The position numbers and the translations under genes are program-made. A DNA stretch of 64,000 nt from positions 27,645,862 through 27,709,861 of the forward strand of contig CM039137.1 in assembly GCA_022036555.1 (NCBI GenBank), in the 5' to 3' direction. The DNA is from Microstegium vimineum (taxonomy: Eukaryota > Streptophyta > Magnoliopsida > Poales > Poaceae). Shown here piece by piece: positions 35,859 to 47,112 of the stretch. The notes beneath the pieces are model-generated. The model saw nothing but the letters and a program-made list of their open reading frames with translations, had not been told where the DNA came from and ran no database searches. The first letter of the stretch is position 1; the number at the start of each line of letters is the position of its first letter.

Positions 35859-36848
35859 ATGTTTTACTGGGGAAATCCTTACCGCAGAAGCTCGTTTGAG
35901 CAAACGTACCGATGCTATCCACCAGCCTTTGTTGGCAAGCCACACCTGGAAGGCGGTGACAAGGTGATAATGCCGCAGTCTGCCCTGGATCGTCTTGCTT
36001 CCTTGCGCGTCGAGTACCCTATGCAATTCGAGCTGCACAACGACAACGACGACGACGCAACCCGGATCTCACACTGTGGTGTTCTGGAGTTCGTGGCGGA
36101 AGAAGGCACGATCATCATGCCCTACTGGATGATGCAGAACATGCGCCTCCAAGAGGGCGACGCCGTCCGTGTCAAAAACGCAACTCTTCCCAAGGGCACA
36201 TACGCGAAACTGCAGCCTCACACGAGTGAATTTCTGGACATTTCAAACCCGAAAGCGATCTTGGAAAAGACTCTACGGAATTTCTCCTGCTTGACCACGG
36301 GAGACACCATCATGGTAGCCTACAACAGCAGACAGTATTACATTGATATTGTCGAAACAAGGCCTGCTTCAGCAGTTAGCATTATTGAAACAGACTGTGA
36401 AGTGGACTTTGCACCTCCTCTTGATTATAAAGAACTTGATCAGAAACCACGGCAACTACCAACAGTTGCTGCAAGCAGCAAGCCGCCACCTGCGGCTGAA
36501 GATGGCAAGACTACTGCTGTAGTGGAGGATGAACCAAGATTCAAACCATTTACTGGTTCTGGAAAACGGTTGGATGGAAAGGCCTCAAAACTGCCAGCAT
36601 CGTCTGAGGTTCCTTCCACTGCACCTTCAGGTTCAAACAAAACAGCAAATCAGCAAAACCCAGAACCGGCAGCTTCAGTAGCTAGTAGCAGTTACAGTCG
36701 GCAGAAAACTGGGAAGCTTGTTTTTGGTTCAAGTGCAAGAAACAAGAAGGAACTACAGAAGGCTCCTGTCAAAGAGGACAAACCCGCGAAGAAGGACGAG
36801 CCCAGGTTCCAAGCGTTCAGTGGGAAGAGCTACTCGTTGAGACGTTAG
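35859..36848 (+). CDS. UFD1: ubiquitin fusion degradation protein 1 (UFD1)-like, intronless
   Basis: UFD1 works with NPL4 as a cofactor of the p97/CDC48 ATPase, handing ubiquitinated proteins to the proteasome. The 329-aa ORF is complete. Residues 1 to about 185 match the UFD1 N-terminal double-psi barrel and following lobe: YRCYPPAFVGKPHLEGGDKV, MPQSALDRLASLRVEYPMQF, CGVLEFVAEEGTIIMPYWMM, LPKGTYAKLQPHTSEFLDIS, LRNFSCLTTGDTIMVAYNSR and DIVETRPASAVSIIETDCEV. The C-terminal third is low-complexity, with two DEPRF(K/Q)(P/A)F boxes (about 230 and 315) of the type that bind CDC48/NPL4. Most plant UFD1 genes have introns, so an intronless copy may be a retrogene (inference); no poly(A) tail or target duplication was noticed. 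It lies on the opposite strand to the NPF array that surrounds it. Confidence 0.9.
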   Translation: MFYWGNPYRRSSFEQTYRCYPPAFVGKPHLEGGDKVIMPQSALDRLASLRVEYPMQFELHNDNDDDATRISHCGVLEFVAEEGTIIMPYWMMQNMRLQEGDAVRVKNATLPKGTYAKLQPHTSEFLDISNPKAILEKTLRNFSCLTTGDTIMVAYNSRQYYIDIVETRPASAVSIIETDCEVDFAPPLDYKELDQKPRQLPTVAASSKPPPAAEDGKTTAVVEDEPRFKPFTGSGKRLDGKASKLPASSEVPSTAPSGSNKTANQQNPEPAASVASSSYSRQKTGKLVFGSSARNKKELQKAPVKEDKPAKKDEPRFQAFSGKSYSLRR

Positions 36849-37804
36849 CTGCTACAGTTAGTTAACCTTACAAATCTGCCGCTACCCTTTCGTTTCGTGC
36901 ATGGTGTTCTGGCACCTGGTCACGACCATGCAGATATGAATTATCTTGATGTGAATATGGTCATCGGTCTATTTAAGCTCAAAATTTTAAAACATCGCTA
37001 TGGCCCATGTGTAAAAAAACCTGGGTGTGTGTAAATTTGGAATGGCTAAAATATTTGATAGCATAAATCTTTGTAATGTAATTTTTTCTATAATTTGGAT
37101 CAAACTTAAAATGTTTTGATTCTCCAAAAAATTAGAATGACTTATAATTTGAAATGAAGGAGTAACTTTTTGCGGCGGCTAACTCATGGAGGTGTCCAAC
37201 ACATAGAGGAAAATATTTCATGATGATGCATGACACGCACAAAAATAATTTATGAGGTTTAAAACCGCAATAAAATTTAGTTTCAATATATACTAAAACA
37301 TCTATATCTATAATCTATAATTTGTATGCAACACATGCCCACAAACAACAGTAAATTCTTCTAAAACGTAGCACTCACACTTCCATGTCAATACAATTTC
37401 TCTATCTTTCTATCTAAATCTTTGTCAAAAAGGTAGCACTCCGGCGTGGGCGAGTAACGTAACCAGCGGCCACGCGCTCCGATCGTCCTCACACCCCAGC
37501 AAACCACGGTTGATCTCCCGAGCGTCCTAGCTCCGAACATCCGCGCTTCTCTATATTTGCTATGGTACCATATTTTTTTACAGTAGCAAAACAGTTAAAA
37601 ACGACTTATCGCCACAAATGACAAACCATCAACAGAACATGTTATGATTCCACCAGCCCTGCCCCTCGCCATGAGCTGTGGTCACGACCTGATGAACGCC
37701 GGCACAAGCCTGCAAACCCACAACCCCGATTCTGCATTACCTCTGTTATCCGGAAGACATGCATCTGCAGGACTGCAACACGGGAAAATAATCTTCCTTC
37801 CGTT
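36849..37804. other. 3' flank of UFD1
   Basis: Contains a Stowaway-like MITE remnant (37000-37164) that keeps only the right end (TTATAATTTGAAATGAAGGAG). The rest shows nothing recognised. The last 12 bases are the left target duplication of the LINE. Confidence 0.5.
37000..37164. mobile_element. Stowaway-like MITE, truncated
   Basis: Right-hand half of the family at 35338: ATAAATCTTTGTAATGTAAT, TTTTGATTCTCC and GAATGACTTATAATTTGAAA. Confidence 0.55.
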
Positions 37805-38268
37805 GAATCCATATCACCTGCGAGGGACAGCGAGGGGGACGTTGTGCTGAATGGATGGGGGCGAATCGACCACCTGCTGAATCCATATCAGGCGGAGCTG
37901 ATCGCCTGTCTGCAAGGAATCCATGCTGCGAGTAACTTGGGGATTGGGAACCTAATACTCGAGACTGATGCGTTGAAGGTTAAACAAGCCTGGGAGGCTT
38001 CTGCTATAAGACCTGTCGGCGAATGGAACGTTAGCCGAGGAGCTCAGAGATTTCTCGTCTTTAAATTTTAATAGCTTTGTTTGCGTCCATGTGCAAAGAA
38101 GTTGTAACAAGGCAGCTCATGTTTTAGCTGCTCTTGGGGTAGAGTGCGTTGAGGGTTCGGAGCATATATCATGCGAAGTTCCTGATTGCGTCAATGTAAT
38201 TGTTGTTGACGATTTGTCAACCCAAGTGCAATGAAATTCTATCCAAGTTCAAAAAAAAAAAAAAAAAA
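37805..38268 (+). mobile_element. 5'-truncated LINE with poly(A) tail and 12-bp target duplication
   Basis: The 464-bp insert ends in A18 (38251-38268) and is flanked by identical CTTCCTTCCGTT at 37793-37804 and 38269-38280. It encodes the C-terminal RNase H-like part of plant LINE ORF2: NPYQAELIACLQGIHAASNL and LILETDALKVKQAW, then in another frame RSCNKAAHVLAALG, ending with the stop just before the tail. Severe 5' truncation, a poly(A) end and a target duplication are the marks of LINE insertion. One frameshift lies near 38040-38080. Confidence 0.85.
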
Positions 38269-38280
38269 CTTCCTTCCGTT

Positions 38281-38702
38281 CAGTCACTAGAGCCATTGCT
38301 GCCTGCTGCAGCACCAAGCAACGAGCAATTAATTTTCCACGAGCGAAGGTTGGCCAGAAGAAATTCACATCTTGGACATGACGGTACAGGCTGAAACACT
38401 TTCAAGACTTATATTCAGTTAACAATCAGGCTTAGATGGGTAGTTGAGATTGAGTCCCCTCCAAGCTCCAATCCCCTTGGATTGGGGACGAACTGAACCT
38501 TCAGAGGACTAGGAATTAACTGAAAATCTTTCATGATGTCAGTTTGAAATACAAAAATGGACATTGAGAAACTGAATCGCAATCACTTATCTTTCTTGTT
38601 TCTGGTTTTCTGTTCATACAAAAATGGATAATTGCATTATGATGTGCAATCTATAAAGCTGAATCGTTTCTGGTTTTCTGTTCACACAAAAAAAAATGTT
38701 AA
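38281..38702. other. 3' flank of NPF copy D
   Basis: Two similar words, 'TTTCTGGTTTTCTGTTCA(T/C)AC', occur at 38598 and 38666. No gene recognised. Confidence 0.4.
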
Positions 38703-40588
38703 TTACAGTTCGCCCTTGCTCCTGTACACAAATCGGTTCGAAAAGTACAAGAACACGGCCACGTCTAGAGCGGCGAGCCCCGCCAGGAGGCAGTAGAAGT
38801 AGTCAAGGTGCGCCCGGTTGAGGTTGTCAGAGATCCAGCTCTCCCCGCTGCCTCCCCTGGTCGCCCAGTCGACCGCCGACACGAGCACGCCGCTGGCGTA
38901 GCTCCCCGCGCCCAAAGCGCTGAGGGACAGTGCGAGCCCGACGCTGCGGAGCGCGTCGGGCACCTGGTCGTAGAAGAACTCCTCCAGCCCGATATCGGCC
39001 AGCACCTGCGCCAGGCCCACCAGGACGTACTGAGGCACCAGCCACCACAGGCTCATCGGCACCGCCACGTCCGGCGAGTCCGCCACGCCCGCGTCCCTGG
39101 CCACGCGGAGCCGCTCGCCTTCCACGAGCGCCGCGACGACCATGGCGACGCAGGACACGGCGATGCCGGCGCCGATGCGCTGGAGCGTGGTGACCCCCGC
39201 GTGGTGCCCCGTCACGCGCCTTGCCAATGGCACGAAGGCGCGGTCGTAGATCGGGAGCGTGGTGATGAAGGTGAAGCTGACTAGACACTGCAGCGCGGCG
39301 GCTCACACGGTCACGGTGAGGCCGCCCGAGCCGACGCGCCGGTCCAGCGTGCTGCCCTGCTTGGTGAACAGAGTGTAGACTTGCGAGGTGACGGATGCGT
39401 AGACCATGCCACTCAGCCATACTGGGAGCAGCTTAGCCAAGAGCCCTTTTCCCCCGTCGTCAGGCTCTCTGTTCAGAAGCCTGCGCGCAAACGAAGGAGT
39501 CGCTGAAGTGAAGTCGGCACATGAGAGAGACAGGTCGGGTTGCAGAAGTTCGTCACGGATGCTCACCGCTCCGTGCTAGTGTCGTCGTCCTGGCGTCTGA
39601 AGAACAACCTCGCGGCCCATGCGCTGATGGTGGCAACGAGTGGGCTCCCGTCGTCGACGGGCTGCTCGGCACGATACGTCCGCGCGCCGAGCAAGAAGAC
39701 GACGAGGCACAGCACCATCGTGGCCCAGCACGTGCCGAAGCCGACGGCCCAGCCGGCGTTGTCCTCGAGGTAGCTCAGCACCGTCGTGGACGTCGCGTAG
39801 CCCCAGGAAATGAAGAAGTGGAACCAGTTGAAGTATGAGCTCCGGGACGCGCGCGGGCTGGGGTTGCCGTCGCTCTCGCTCGGCGTGAACTAGTCCGCGC
39901 CGAGGGCTTCTGCGCACGGCCTGTGGAAGCCCTGTGCCAGTGCCAGCAGGTAGAGCGCGGCGTAGATGAAGGCGAGGTGGGCAGGCGACGTCGACGGCGC
40001 AGTGGGCTGAGGCCGCGCTGTTTGCAGCATGGATGAGACCGTCAGCATTCCCAGGCTCTGCCATCGTTGCAGTTTGGAGACAGAGTCAGACATGGCTTCA
40101 AAAGCGCCGCCCGCCGAACCCAAATTTGGAGAAATGCAACCACGGTTTGCAATCAATAAAACTAGTACTCCACTACTCCACATAACACTAAAAAATCATT
40201 GGAAAATTTACATTTTTTTTTTCAAAATGTGCAAAGTTTGGTCTCACTAGTCACTAGTGTTACTTCCAGCCAGAACGTCAGCCGTTCGTCAGTGACACCT
40301 CGAACGTACTGTACATGGATTGAGAATTTGAGATCTGCACGAAACAAGAGCGAACTTGTGCAGCACTCGTCCAATTCCAACTTCCAAGAGCACTAACCAG
40401 CAGATAGACCACGTTGGCGGCTAGGATCGCGCGGTACCGTCCGAGGCGCGAGTCGGCGGCGAGCGCGCCGACGAGAGGCAACACCTGTACGGTCCCAGCC
40501 CATGCGTTGGCGCCGGCGGCCGCGGACGCCGTGTTCATGCCGAGCGGGCCGGTCAGGAACATGATGAGGTTGGCCTGCACGCCGTAGA

Positions 40589-40980
40589 TGTCACTTCCGA
40601 CTGGCGTTCTTGACGTCCGGGAACATGTGATTTCAATCACAAACCCACAACACACACAAACTTAACGCTATCACTTGGACACGAGAGGTTTTGGTACTGC
40701 GAATAACTGAGCAGCTTTTCTGGTTTTTCTTCTTTCCTTTTATCCTGTGAATTACAAAGAGCAGAAGCTCTTAGATGGACAGCTGCACACCGCGCTGGAA
40801 CGTGTCCATCCCCACGTTCACGATGCCGTATCCAACCAAGCAGCTCCAGGGTCATGCGCGAGCTATTCTCGCCATGCCCTCCTAAGCGCACGGCCTGCCA
40901 CAAACTGGAGCTCGTGCGCATGCAAAGCTGAACAGAAAACATGCAGATGCTAACTAAATATGCGCGAGGTTTACTCAACA
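40589..40980 (-). repeat. 3' LTR of the Copia element
   Basis: 392 bp, reading on the plus strand from TGTCACTTCC to GTTTACTCAACA. The pol frame runs into it and stops at 40637-40639. Confidence 0.9.
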
Positions 40981-43900
40981 AATCTCCTCCTAATCCTTGG
41001 ACTTCAATTCTAGAACGAAGTTCACAGAACTGCTCACGTCCTAGGGCCTTTGTCAAAATGTCAGCCAGCTGATCTTTAGTCCCAATAGACTCAACTATAA
41101 CCCTGTTCTCCTCGATGCATTCACGGATAAAGTGGTATCTAACATCAATGTGTTTGCTACGATCATGGAAAACAGGGTTCTTACTCAGTTGTATAGCTGA
41201 CTGACTATCAATCTTCAAGTTGATGGCGCCAACCCTCCTGCCTTTGAGCCCTGCAAGAAGTCGCGCCAACCAAATCCCCTGGCAGGTTGCTGTTGTTGCT
41301 GCAATATACTCAGCCTCACATGAGGATAATGCCACCACCTTCTGTTTTTGAGACTGCCAGGTGATTACATTAATGCCGAGGAAGAATAGGATGTCAAAGG
41401 TGCTCTTCCTTGTATCAATGTCACCAGCAAGATCACTGTCACTATAACCTTGCAGCTGTGTCTCCTTCCTCCTCTGATAGTAGCAGCCATAGTGAAGAGT
41501 CCCTGCAATGTACCTCAGTATTCTCTTCACTTCCACCATATGTTCAGTGGTAGGATTCTCCATGAATCTGCTTATATATCCCACTGAATATGCCAAATCT
41601 GGTCTTGAGTTCACCAAATAGCGCAGAGAACCAACAATGGATATGTACTGAGTTGCATCGACAGCAGGGGCAGTACTTGACTTACTCAGTTTCAGCCTTG
41701 ACTCCATTGGGGTGTTGCTTGGATTGCAGCTTGACAGACCAGCACCTTCAAGTATCTTTGCCGCATATGCTCTTTGGCTGACAGTGATCCCCATCTCAGA
41801 CTGTACCACCTCCAAACCAAGGTAGTACTTCAGCAGCCCCAGGTCACTCATCTGGAACGTGCTCTTCATCTCCAGCTTGAACTTGTCAATGTCGGAGTGG
41901 TTCCCATCAGTAATCACAAGATCGTCGACGTAGACTCCAACAACAAGACGGTGTGCACCCTGGCCTCGCAGGTACACAGCATGCTCGGAGGTGCTTCTGG
42001 AGAACCCAAGCTTCAACAGTGAGGCATCCAGCTTGGAATACCAGGCACGTGACGCTTGGCGAAGACCGTAGAGTGCCTTGATCAGGTGGAGCACCTTGTG
42101 TTCATGCTCCTTCAGCACGAAACCGGGGGGCTGCTCGACGTACACATCCTCCAGCAGCTCACCATTGAGGAATGCCGACTTGACGTCCATGTGGTGCACA
42201 GACCAGCCCTCGCTCGCTGCGTAGGCCAGCAGCAGCCGCACAGACTCCAGCCGCGCCACTGGTGCGAAGACCTCGTCGAAGTCGATTCCATGACGCTGCA
42301 CATACCCTTTGACGACGAGCCTGGCCTTGTACTTGGAGATTAGCCCTGCTTCATCTCGCTTGGTCTTGTAAACCCATTTGAGTCCGATCGGTCGCACCCC
42401 TGATGGTGGATCGATGAGCACCCAAGTGTTGTTCGCCTCGATGGAGGTGAACTCATCAAGCATGGCGTGACGCCAGTTCTCATGCTCGAGGGCCTCCTTG
42501 AATGACGTTGGCTCGGCTTCGCTTGCCAACAGCAGCTGCTCCTCCAGCTCACGTGCGGCGAGACCCGACGGCGTGGCGGGACCGAGTATGGTGTCGATGT
42601 CGCGGTACCGCAGCGGCGCGTCGTCGTCATGATCCGTGTCCGACGCCCCAGCGTCTGGAGGTGACACGAACTCTGCTGGGTGCGCCAGAGGTGGAGGTGG
42701 AGTTCCCGGCGTCGCGTTCCCGGCGCGAGTCGGCGAGGCACCAGACGGGGAACTCCCTGCGCCGAAAGTCGGTGAAGCCTAGGATGGTGATGCCGGCGAT
42801 GACGGGGCTGCTGCGGCTGCTGACGAAGACGTGCTTGCCGTTGTCGTCGTGGTGGCCGGCCCGGGCAGTGGCAGGTGTTCGACCGTGAAGTCGTTCAGCC
42901 CGCTGCTCTGCCCCTGGGTCCAGGACCATTGCGCCCCCTCGTCGAACACCAGGTCCCGGCTCACGTGTACGCGCCGCGCCACAGGATCGTAGACCCGGTA
43001 TGCCTTGCTGCCGGGATCGTAGCCGACAAGGATGGTCCGCCGGCTCCTGTCATCGAGTTTCCTCAGATTGGGCGCGGTTATCTTCATGTGCGCGACGCAG
43101 CCGAATGTTCGTAGGTGCTGGACGCCGGGAACGCTGCCTGTCCAGAGCTCGTAGGGGGTCTTCTCGCCTATGCTCTTGGACGACGAGCGGTTCAGCAGGT
43201 AGACGGCCGTGGTGACCGCCTCGCCGCAGAATTCTCCAGGGAGGCCCTTCACCTTGAGCATGCTGCGCGCGGTCCCGACCACAGACTGGTTTCTTCGCTC
43301 CACCACCCCGTTTTGCTGGGGCGAGTGCGGGGCAGTGAGCTGGCGATGAACACCGAGCTCGGCGTAGTAGTCGACGAAGTCCGCTGCGGTGAACTCACCC
43401 CCGCGATCGGTACGCAGGGTGAGCATCTTCTTCCCGCTCTTGCGCTCAGCCGCTGCTTGAATGCGCCGAATTACTGTCGCGGCGGCGTCCTTGGTGGGCA
43501 GCAGAGCAAGCCACATGTAGCGAGAGTAGTCATCTACCAGCAGAAGAAAATACCGATTTCCACTTGGAGTTGCCGGCGTGATAGGGCCGCAGAGGTCGCC
43601 GTGGAGGAGTTGGAGCGCCTCCGATGAACGCCCGAGGGCCTGCTGCGGGAACGGCGTGCGCCGGTGCTTGCCGACGAGGCAGGCTTCGCAGACCTGCTCC
43701 ACCTGGTCCAGCAGCGGCATGCCCCGGACGAGCCCCTCTCGCTCCATCTTCCTCAGAGCCGCAAAGTGCAGGTGCCCAAATTGAGCATACCACACCCACG
43801 CCTCTTCTTCACCACGGGCGGCGAGCCAGACCGGCTGAGCGATGTCCACGTCGAGGATGTAGAGGCGCCCCGGGCTGCGGTGGATCTTGGCGAGCAGACG

Positions 43901-44677
43901 TCGCTCCTCGTCACGGACCCGCATCACGCCGCGCTCCACCAGGACTTGGTACCCGATCTTGTCGAGCTGCCCGACGGAGATGATGTTGGCGGTGAGGCGA
44001 GGTAGGTAGTAGACGTTGACGATGGCCCGGTGTTCGCCATTCTTGAAGGACAGCAGAACAGTGCCAATCCCCTCGATGCGGGCGACGGAGCCATCTCCGA
44101 AACGGACGGAGTCGGTGACGCCAGCGTCGAGGCTGGAGAACGCCGCCCGCGCCCCGGACATGTGGTTTGACGCCCCCGTGTCCAGGACCCATCGCTTCGG
44201 ATCCCGGTCGCCGGATTCGTCCAAGGTGGCGAACAACTTGTTCTCGACAAGATGGAGGTCGCCGGCGACCTGGCTCAGCGGCGCAGTCGCCCGTGCTGAA
44301 TCTGGAGGTGTTGCGGCGTGAAATGCTGGCGGCGGCGACGCGTGCGGTGGAGACGGCGGCGGCGACGCGAGATGGGGAGCTGGTGGCGGCGCTGCGAGTT
44401 GGAGACGACTCCCCTCCTCCTGCGCTATGGCGAGAAGGAGAGTTGGCTCGTCATCCTGGGCCACATGGGCATGTTCCAATTTCTTCTTGCTTCTGCAATC
44501 TTTGGCCCAATGGCCTTTCTTCCCGCAGGCCTTGCACGCGTCATCGGATATGGCCTGGGCCGAGTTCGTCCCGGCCCGCTGATCTTGGCCGCCGCCTCCA
44601 CCGCGACCGCGGCCTTTGCCGCGTCCGTCGGATCCCGGCTTGACTCGTCGTCCCTTCTTTTGTACCGTTCTAGCCAT
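40637..44677 (-). pseudogene. Copia pol (zinc knuckle, protease, integrase, RT, RNase H) with an in-frame stop
   Basis: One frame on the minus strand. CKACGKKGHWAKDC is the CCHC knuckle; WVLDTGASNHMSG is the aspartic protease site; integrase has LLHGDLCGPITP, LRTDRGGEF and PQQNGVVERRNQ. TAG at 42779-42781 interrupts the linker after integrase. The same frame continues with RT (WVYKTKRDEAG, MDVKSAFLNGEL, catalytic YVDDLVI) and RNase H (YSDSDLAGDIDTRKS, SSCEAEYIAA, KIDSQSAIQLS). There is no stop before the 3' LTR, and the frame ends inside it at 40637. Confidence 0.9.
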
Positions 44678-45462
44678 TGTTCCTCCGTCAGCAGAAGCTT
44701 GCCAGAGACGTCCTTCACCAGCGACGGCTCGTCGTCGGTCGCCGCCTTGAGACGCCCAGTGACTTCCTCGATGGAGAGCATGTCGATGTCGAGGAGCGTC
44801 TCGATAGAGACAACGATCTGCTTGTACCTCGGTCGAGCGACACGAAGGTACTTGGCAACCACCTTTGGCTCCCGCTCTGGGTCGCCGAGGATGGCGAGGC
44901 GCTGCACCATGTTCGACAGGCGAAGAGCAAAGTCCTCGACGGACTCACCTTCCCAGAACGCAATGTTCTCATACTCGATGCGGAGGCCCTGCGCCGTCGA
45001 CTTTCGTACTCGATCATCTCCGATGCGCATCAATCGGATCGACTCCCACGCATCCTTGGCTGACGGCTTGGTTGCCAAGGTGGGCACCATCTCCTGGGGA
45101 ACGCTGGAGCAGATCGCCTCCAGTGCACTGCGGTCGTCGTGGAAGTCGACGTCGTCGTCCTCGATCGCGTCCCAGAGATACCGGGCTTGCATCTTGAGCT
45201 TCATCAGCAGCGACCACGAGTCGTAGTTCGTCTTGGTGAGTTGCGACCAGTTTCCAGAGCCGCTCGTCTCTCGGATCACCCGCTCGACGATGCCGTCCCG
45301 GAGATGCCGTGTCCGCGACTGGCGTCCACCGCAAGTGCGAGAACGGCGCGGCGAACGACTTGGTGACGGCTTGCGTGGCGGAGTCTTGCTGCCGGAGCCG
45401 CTGCCCTTCTCCTTCTTGCTCTCCGGCGGCAGCGTACGGCCACGACCCTTCGGCGACATCAT
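44600..45462 (-). pseudogene. Copia gag
   Basis: Starts MMSPKGRGRTLPPE at 45462. The body WSLLMKLKMQARYLWDAIED, PSAKDAWESIRLMRIGDD and VEDFALRLSNMVQRLAILGD is the gag capsid-like (UBN2) domain of plant Copia elements. The zinc knuckle that should follow is in another frame, so a one-base shift lies between about 44600 and 44680; the gag frame itself stays open to 44425. Confidence 0.85.
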
Positions 45463-45504
45463 GGCGCCGCGCTAGGCCCTTTCTCTTACAGCTCCGATGC
45501 CAAT

Positions 45505-45898
45505 TGTCAGTTCCGACCGGCGTTCTTGACGTCCGGGGAACATGTGATTTCAATCACAAACACAGAACACACACAAACTCAACGCTATCACTTGGACACG
45601 AGAGGTTTTGGTGCTGCGAACAACTGAGCAGCTTTTCTGGTTTTTCTTCTTCCCTTTTATCCTGTGAATTACAAAGAGCAGAAGCTCTCGGATGTACAGC
45701 CGCACACCGCGCTGGAACGTGTCCATCCCCACGTTCACGATGCCGTATCCAACCAAGCAGCTCCAGGGTCATGCGCGAGCTATTCTCGCCATGCCCTCCT
45801 AAGCGTATGGCCTGCCACAAACTGGAGCTCGTGCGCATGCAAAGCTGAACAGAAAACATGTAGATGCTAACTAAATATGCGCGAGGTTTACTCTTACA
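45505..45898 (-). repeat. 5' LTR of the Copia element
   Basis: 394 bp, from TGTCAGTTCC to GTTTACTCTTACA on the plus strand, followed by the target duplication GTAGA and NPF exon 2 sequence. Confidence 0.9.
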
Positions 45899-46199
45899 GT
45901 AGAAGCCGATACGCTCCAAGAACCCGACCACTGCAGGGCAGCGGTAGTAACAGGCACGGTTAAGGCAGAAGAGCAGGTTAGTTTCGCGTGACAATGATAT
46001 ACAAAACCGAGTCAATGTTACCGATGAGACAGGACGCCGCGCGCCAGCCCCCTCGGCCGTCAGGTTTGGAGCCGACGGATGGCGCGGGTCGGCGCAGGAG
46101 CTCACCGGACTCCATTGCTGCGCCGCCTCCGGAGGTGGAGGCAGCAGGCGTCTTCCCCTGATCCGTGAGCAACAAAAAAGGACGCGCGTTTAAGTTATT

Positions 46200-47112
46200 A
46201 TCACTGTCAGCCTCCCTCGTGATGCGCGTGGTTGATCTGTCTGGATCCGATCAGTCGTCACTCGTTCGCTCTCTGTTTTTTTTATCGGCCTGTTGGGCTG
46301 AAGATGATGATGCTCTTTTGGCTATATCCAGTGACTTTTGCTAGCCTTGTTAGTTCCTTGTTTGTTTGCGGAGTATTTAATTTAGGAGCTAATTCATTTT
46401 AGGCTAGGAATAAGTGAATTCGTTTCTGTCACTCATTCCACTACAAGATTAATTTCAAAGAATAGAAGGTCCGGTTTTCTTCCGAGTCACGTAGACGAGA
46501 AAAAGAGAAGCAAATTTTTGTTCCGGTCCGTTTTTATTCCGGACCGACATAAAACGAACTTACATTTTAGTTTCCATTCGGATTGAAAACAGGTCACAAC
46601 AATCCACCTGAAATGTCAACTCAAATGGATGGGGGTGCCTTTAGATCGGCGACATCAGCACATGTAGCTTTGCCCCTGTGTCCACTGACATGAGCACTAA
46701 GGGGTTGATACATACTCCCTCTGTCCCATTGAAAATGTCACTAAAAAATTGTGAGATACGTTTTTCAAAACGATATTTTCAATAACACGAAGGGAGTAAC
46801 CACAAATGAAAAATCCGAACCTAGTTCGGTAGTAGTAGGCTTTTAGTCCAAGGAATGAGTCCTGCACTACAAAATGGTGAGTTACATTTGAAACAAATAA
46901 GGTGGTTATATGGCTCTAACGCTACGGGTGCGTATCTTCCTTTGGCTCGCTTTCAAGCAACACCACTGAACTACCGATCGGAGAATCCGCCATTCTACTC
47001 AAAACACACATCTGCACAAGAATTCACGTAGGCCTATTCGGTTTCGGTGCCTACAAATCTTTCTGTTGAAGTATGCTTGCTCAACGATATTGTAAGCTTG
47101 ATAGCTAGACGC
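46200..47112. other. spacer between NPF copies D and E
   Basis: Contains a 90-bp MITE (46710-46799, CATACTCCCTCTGTCCCATT ... CGAAGGGAGTA) and otherwise nothing recognised; the right end is the 3' flank of copy E. Confidence 0.5.
46710..46799. mobile_element. short Stowaway-like MITE
   Basis: Inverted ends TACTCCCTCTGTCCCATTGA and ACACGAAGGGAGTA; the inside GAAAATGTCACTAAAAAAT and TTTTCAAAACGATATTTTC fold on each other. Confidence 0.55.

Larger units (their letters stand above)
40589..45898 (-). mobile_element. Copia LTR retrotransposon inserted in NPF copy D exon 2
   Basis: Bounded by LTRs at 40589-40980 and 45505-45898 and by the target duplication GTAGA (40584-40588 and 45899-45903). Element orientation is minus: the primer-binding site TGGCATCGGAGC next to the 5' (right) LTR resembles the initiator tRNA-Met site TGGTATCAGAGC, and the polypurine tract ATTAGGAGGAGATT abuts the 3' (left) LTR. 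Domain order gag, zinc knuckle, protease, integrase, RT, RNase H is the Copia order. By eye about 16 differences separate the two LTRs, so the insertion is fairly young. A frameshift and an in-frame stop suggest it is no longer autonomous. Confidence 0.95.
38703..46115 (-). pseudogene. NRT1/PTR family (NPF) transporter, copy D, split by a Copia element
   Basis: Minus-strand exons are 46115-46022 (MESGELLRRP...), exon 2 in two halves (45930-45899 and 40583-40398), 40057-39567 and 39480-38703. Exon 2 is cut by the Copia element at 40589-45898; with one copy of the 5-bp duplication removed its length is 32 + 186 = 218 bp, equal to all complete paralogues. Other lesions are TAG at 39890-39892 where paralogues have Gln in GADQF, and TGA at 39303-39305 after GGLTVTV. 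The rest is well kept: HRPCAEALGAD, EEFFYDQVPDALRSVGLALS and NLNRAHLDYFYCLL. The helix-1 motif reads GFLER, lacking the first Glu of ExxER, as in copy E. It cannot make a full transporter. Confidence 0.88.

Noticed and set aside
42779..42781. Frameshift between Copia integrase and RT
   Set aside because: Checking codon phase shows the same frame on both sides; the break is a TAG stop, not a shift.
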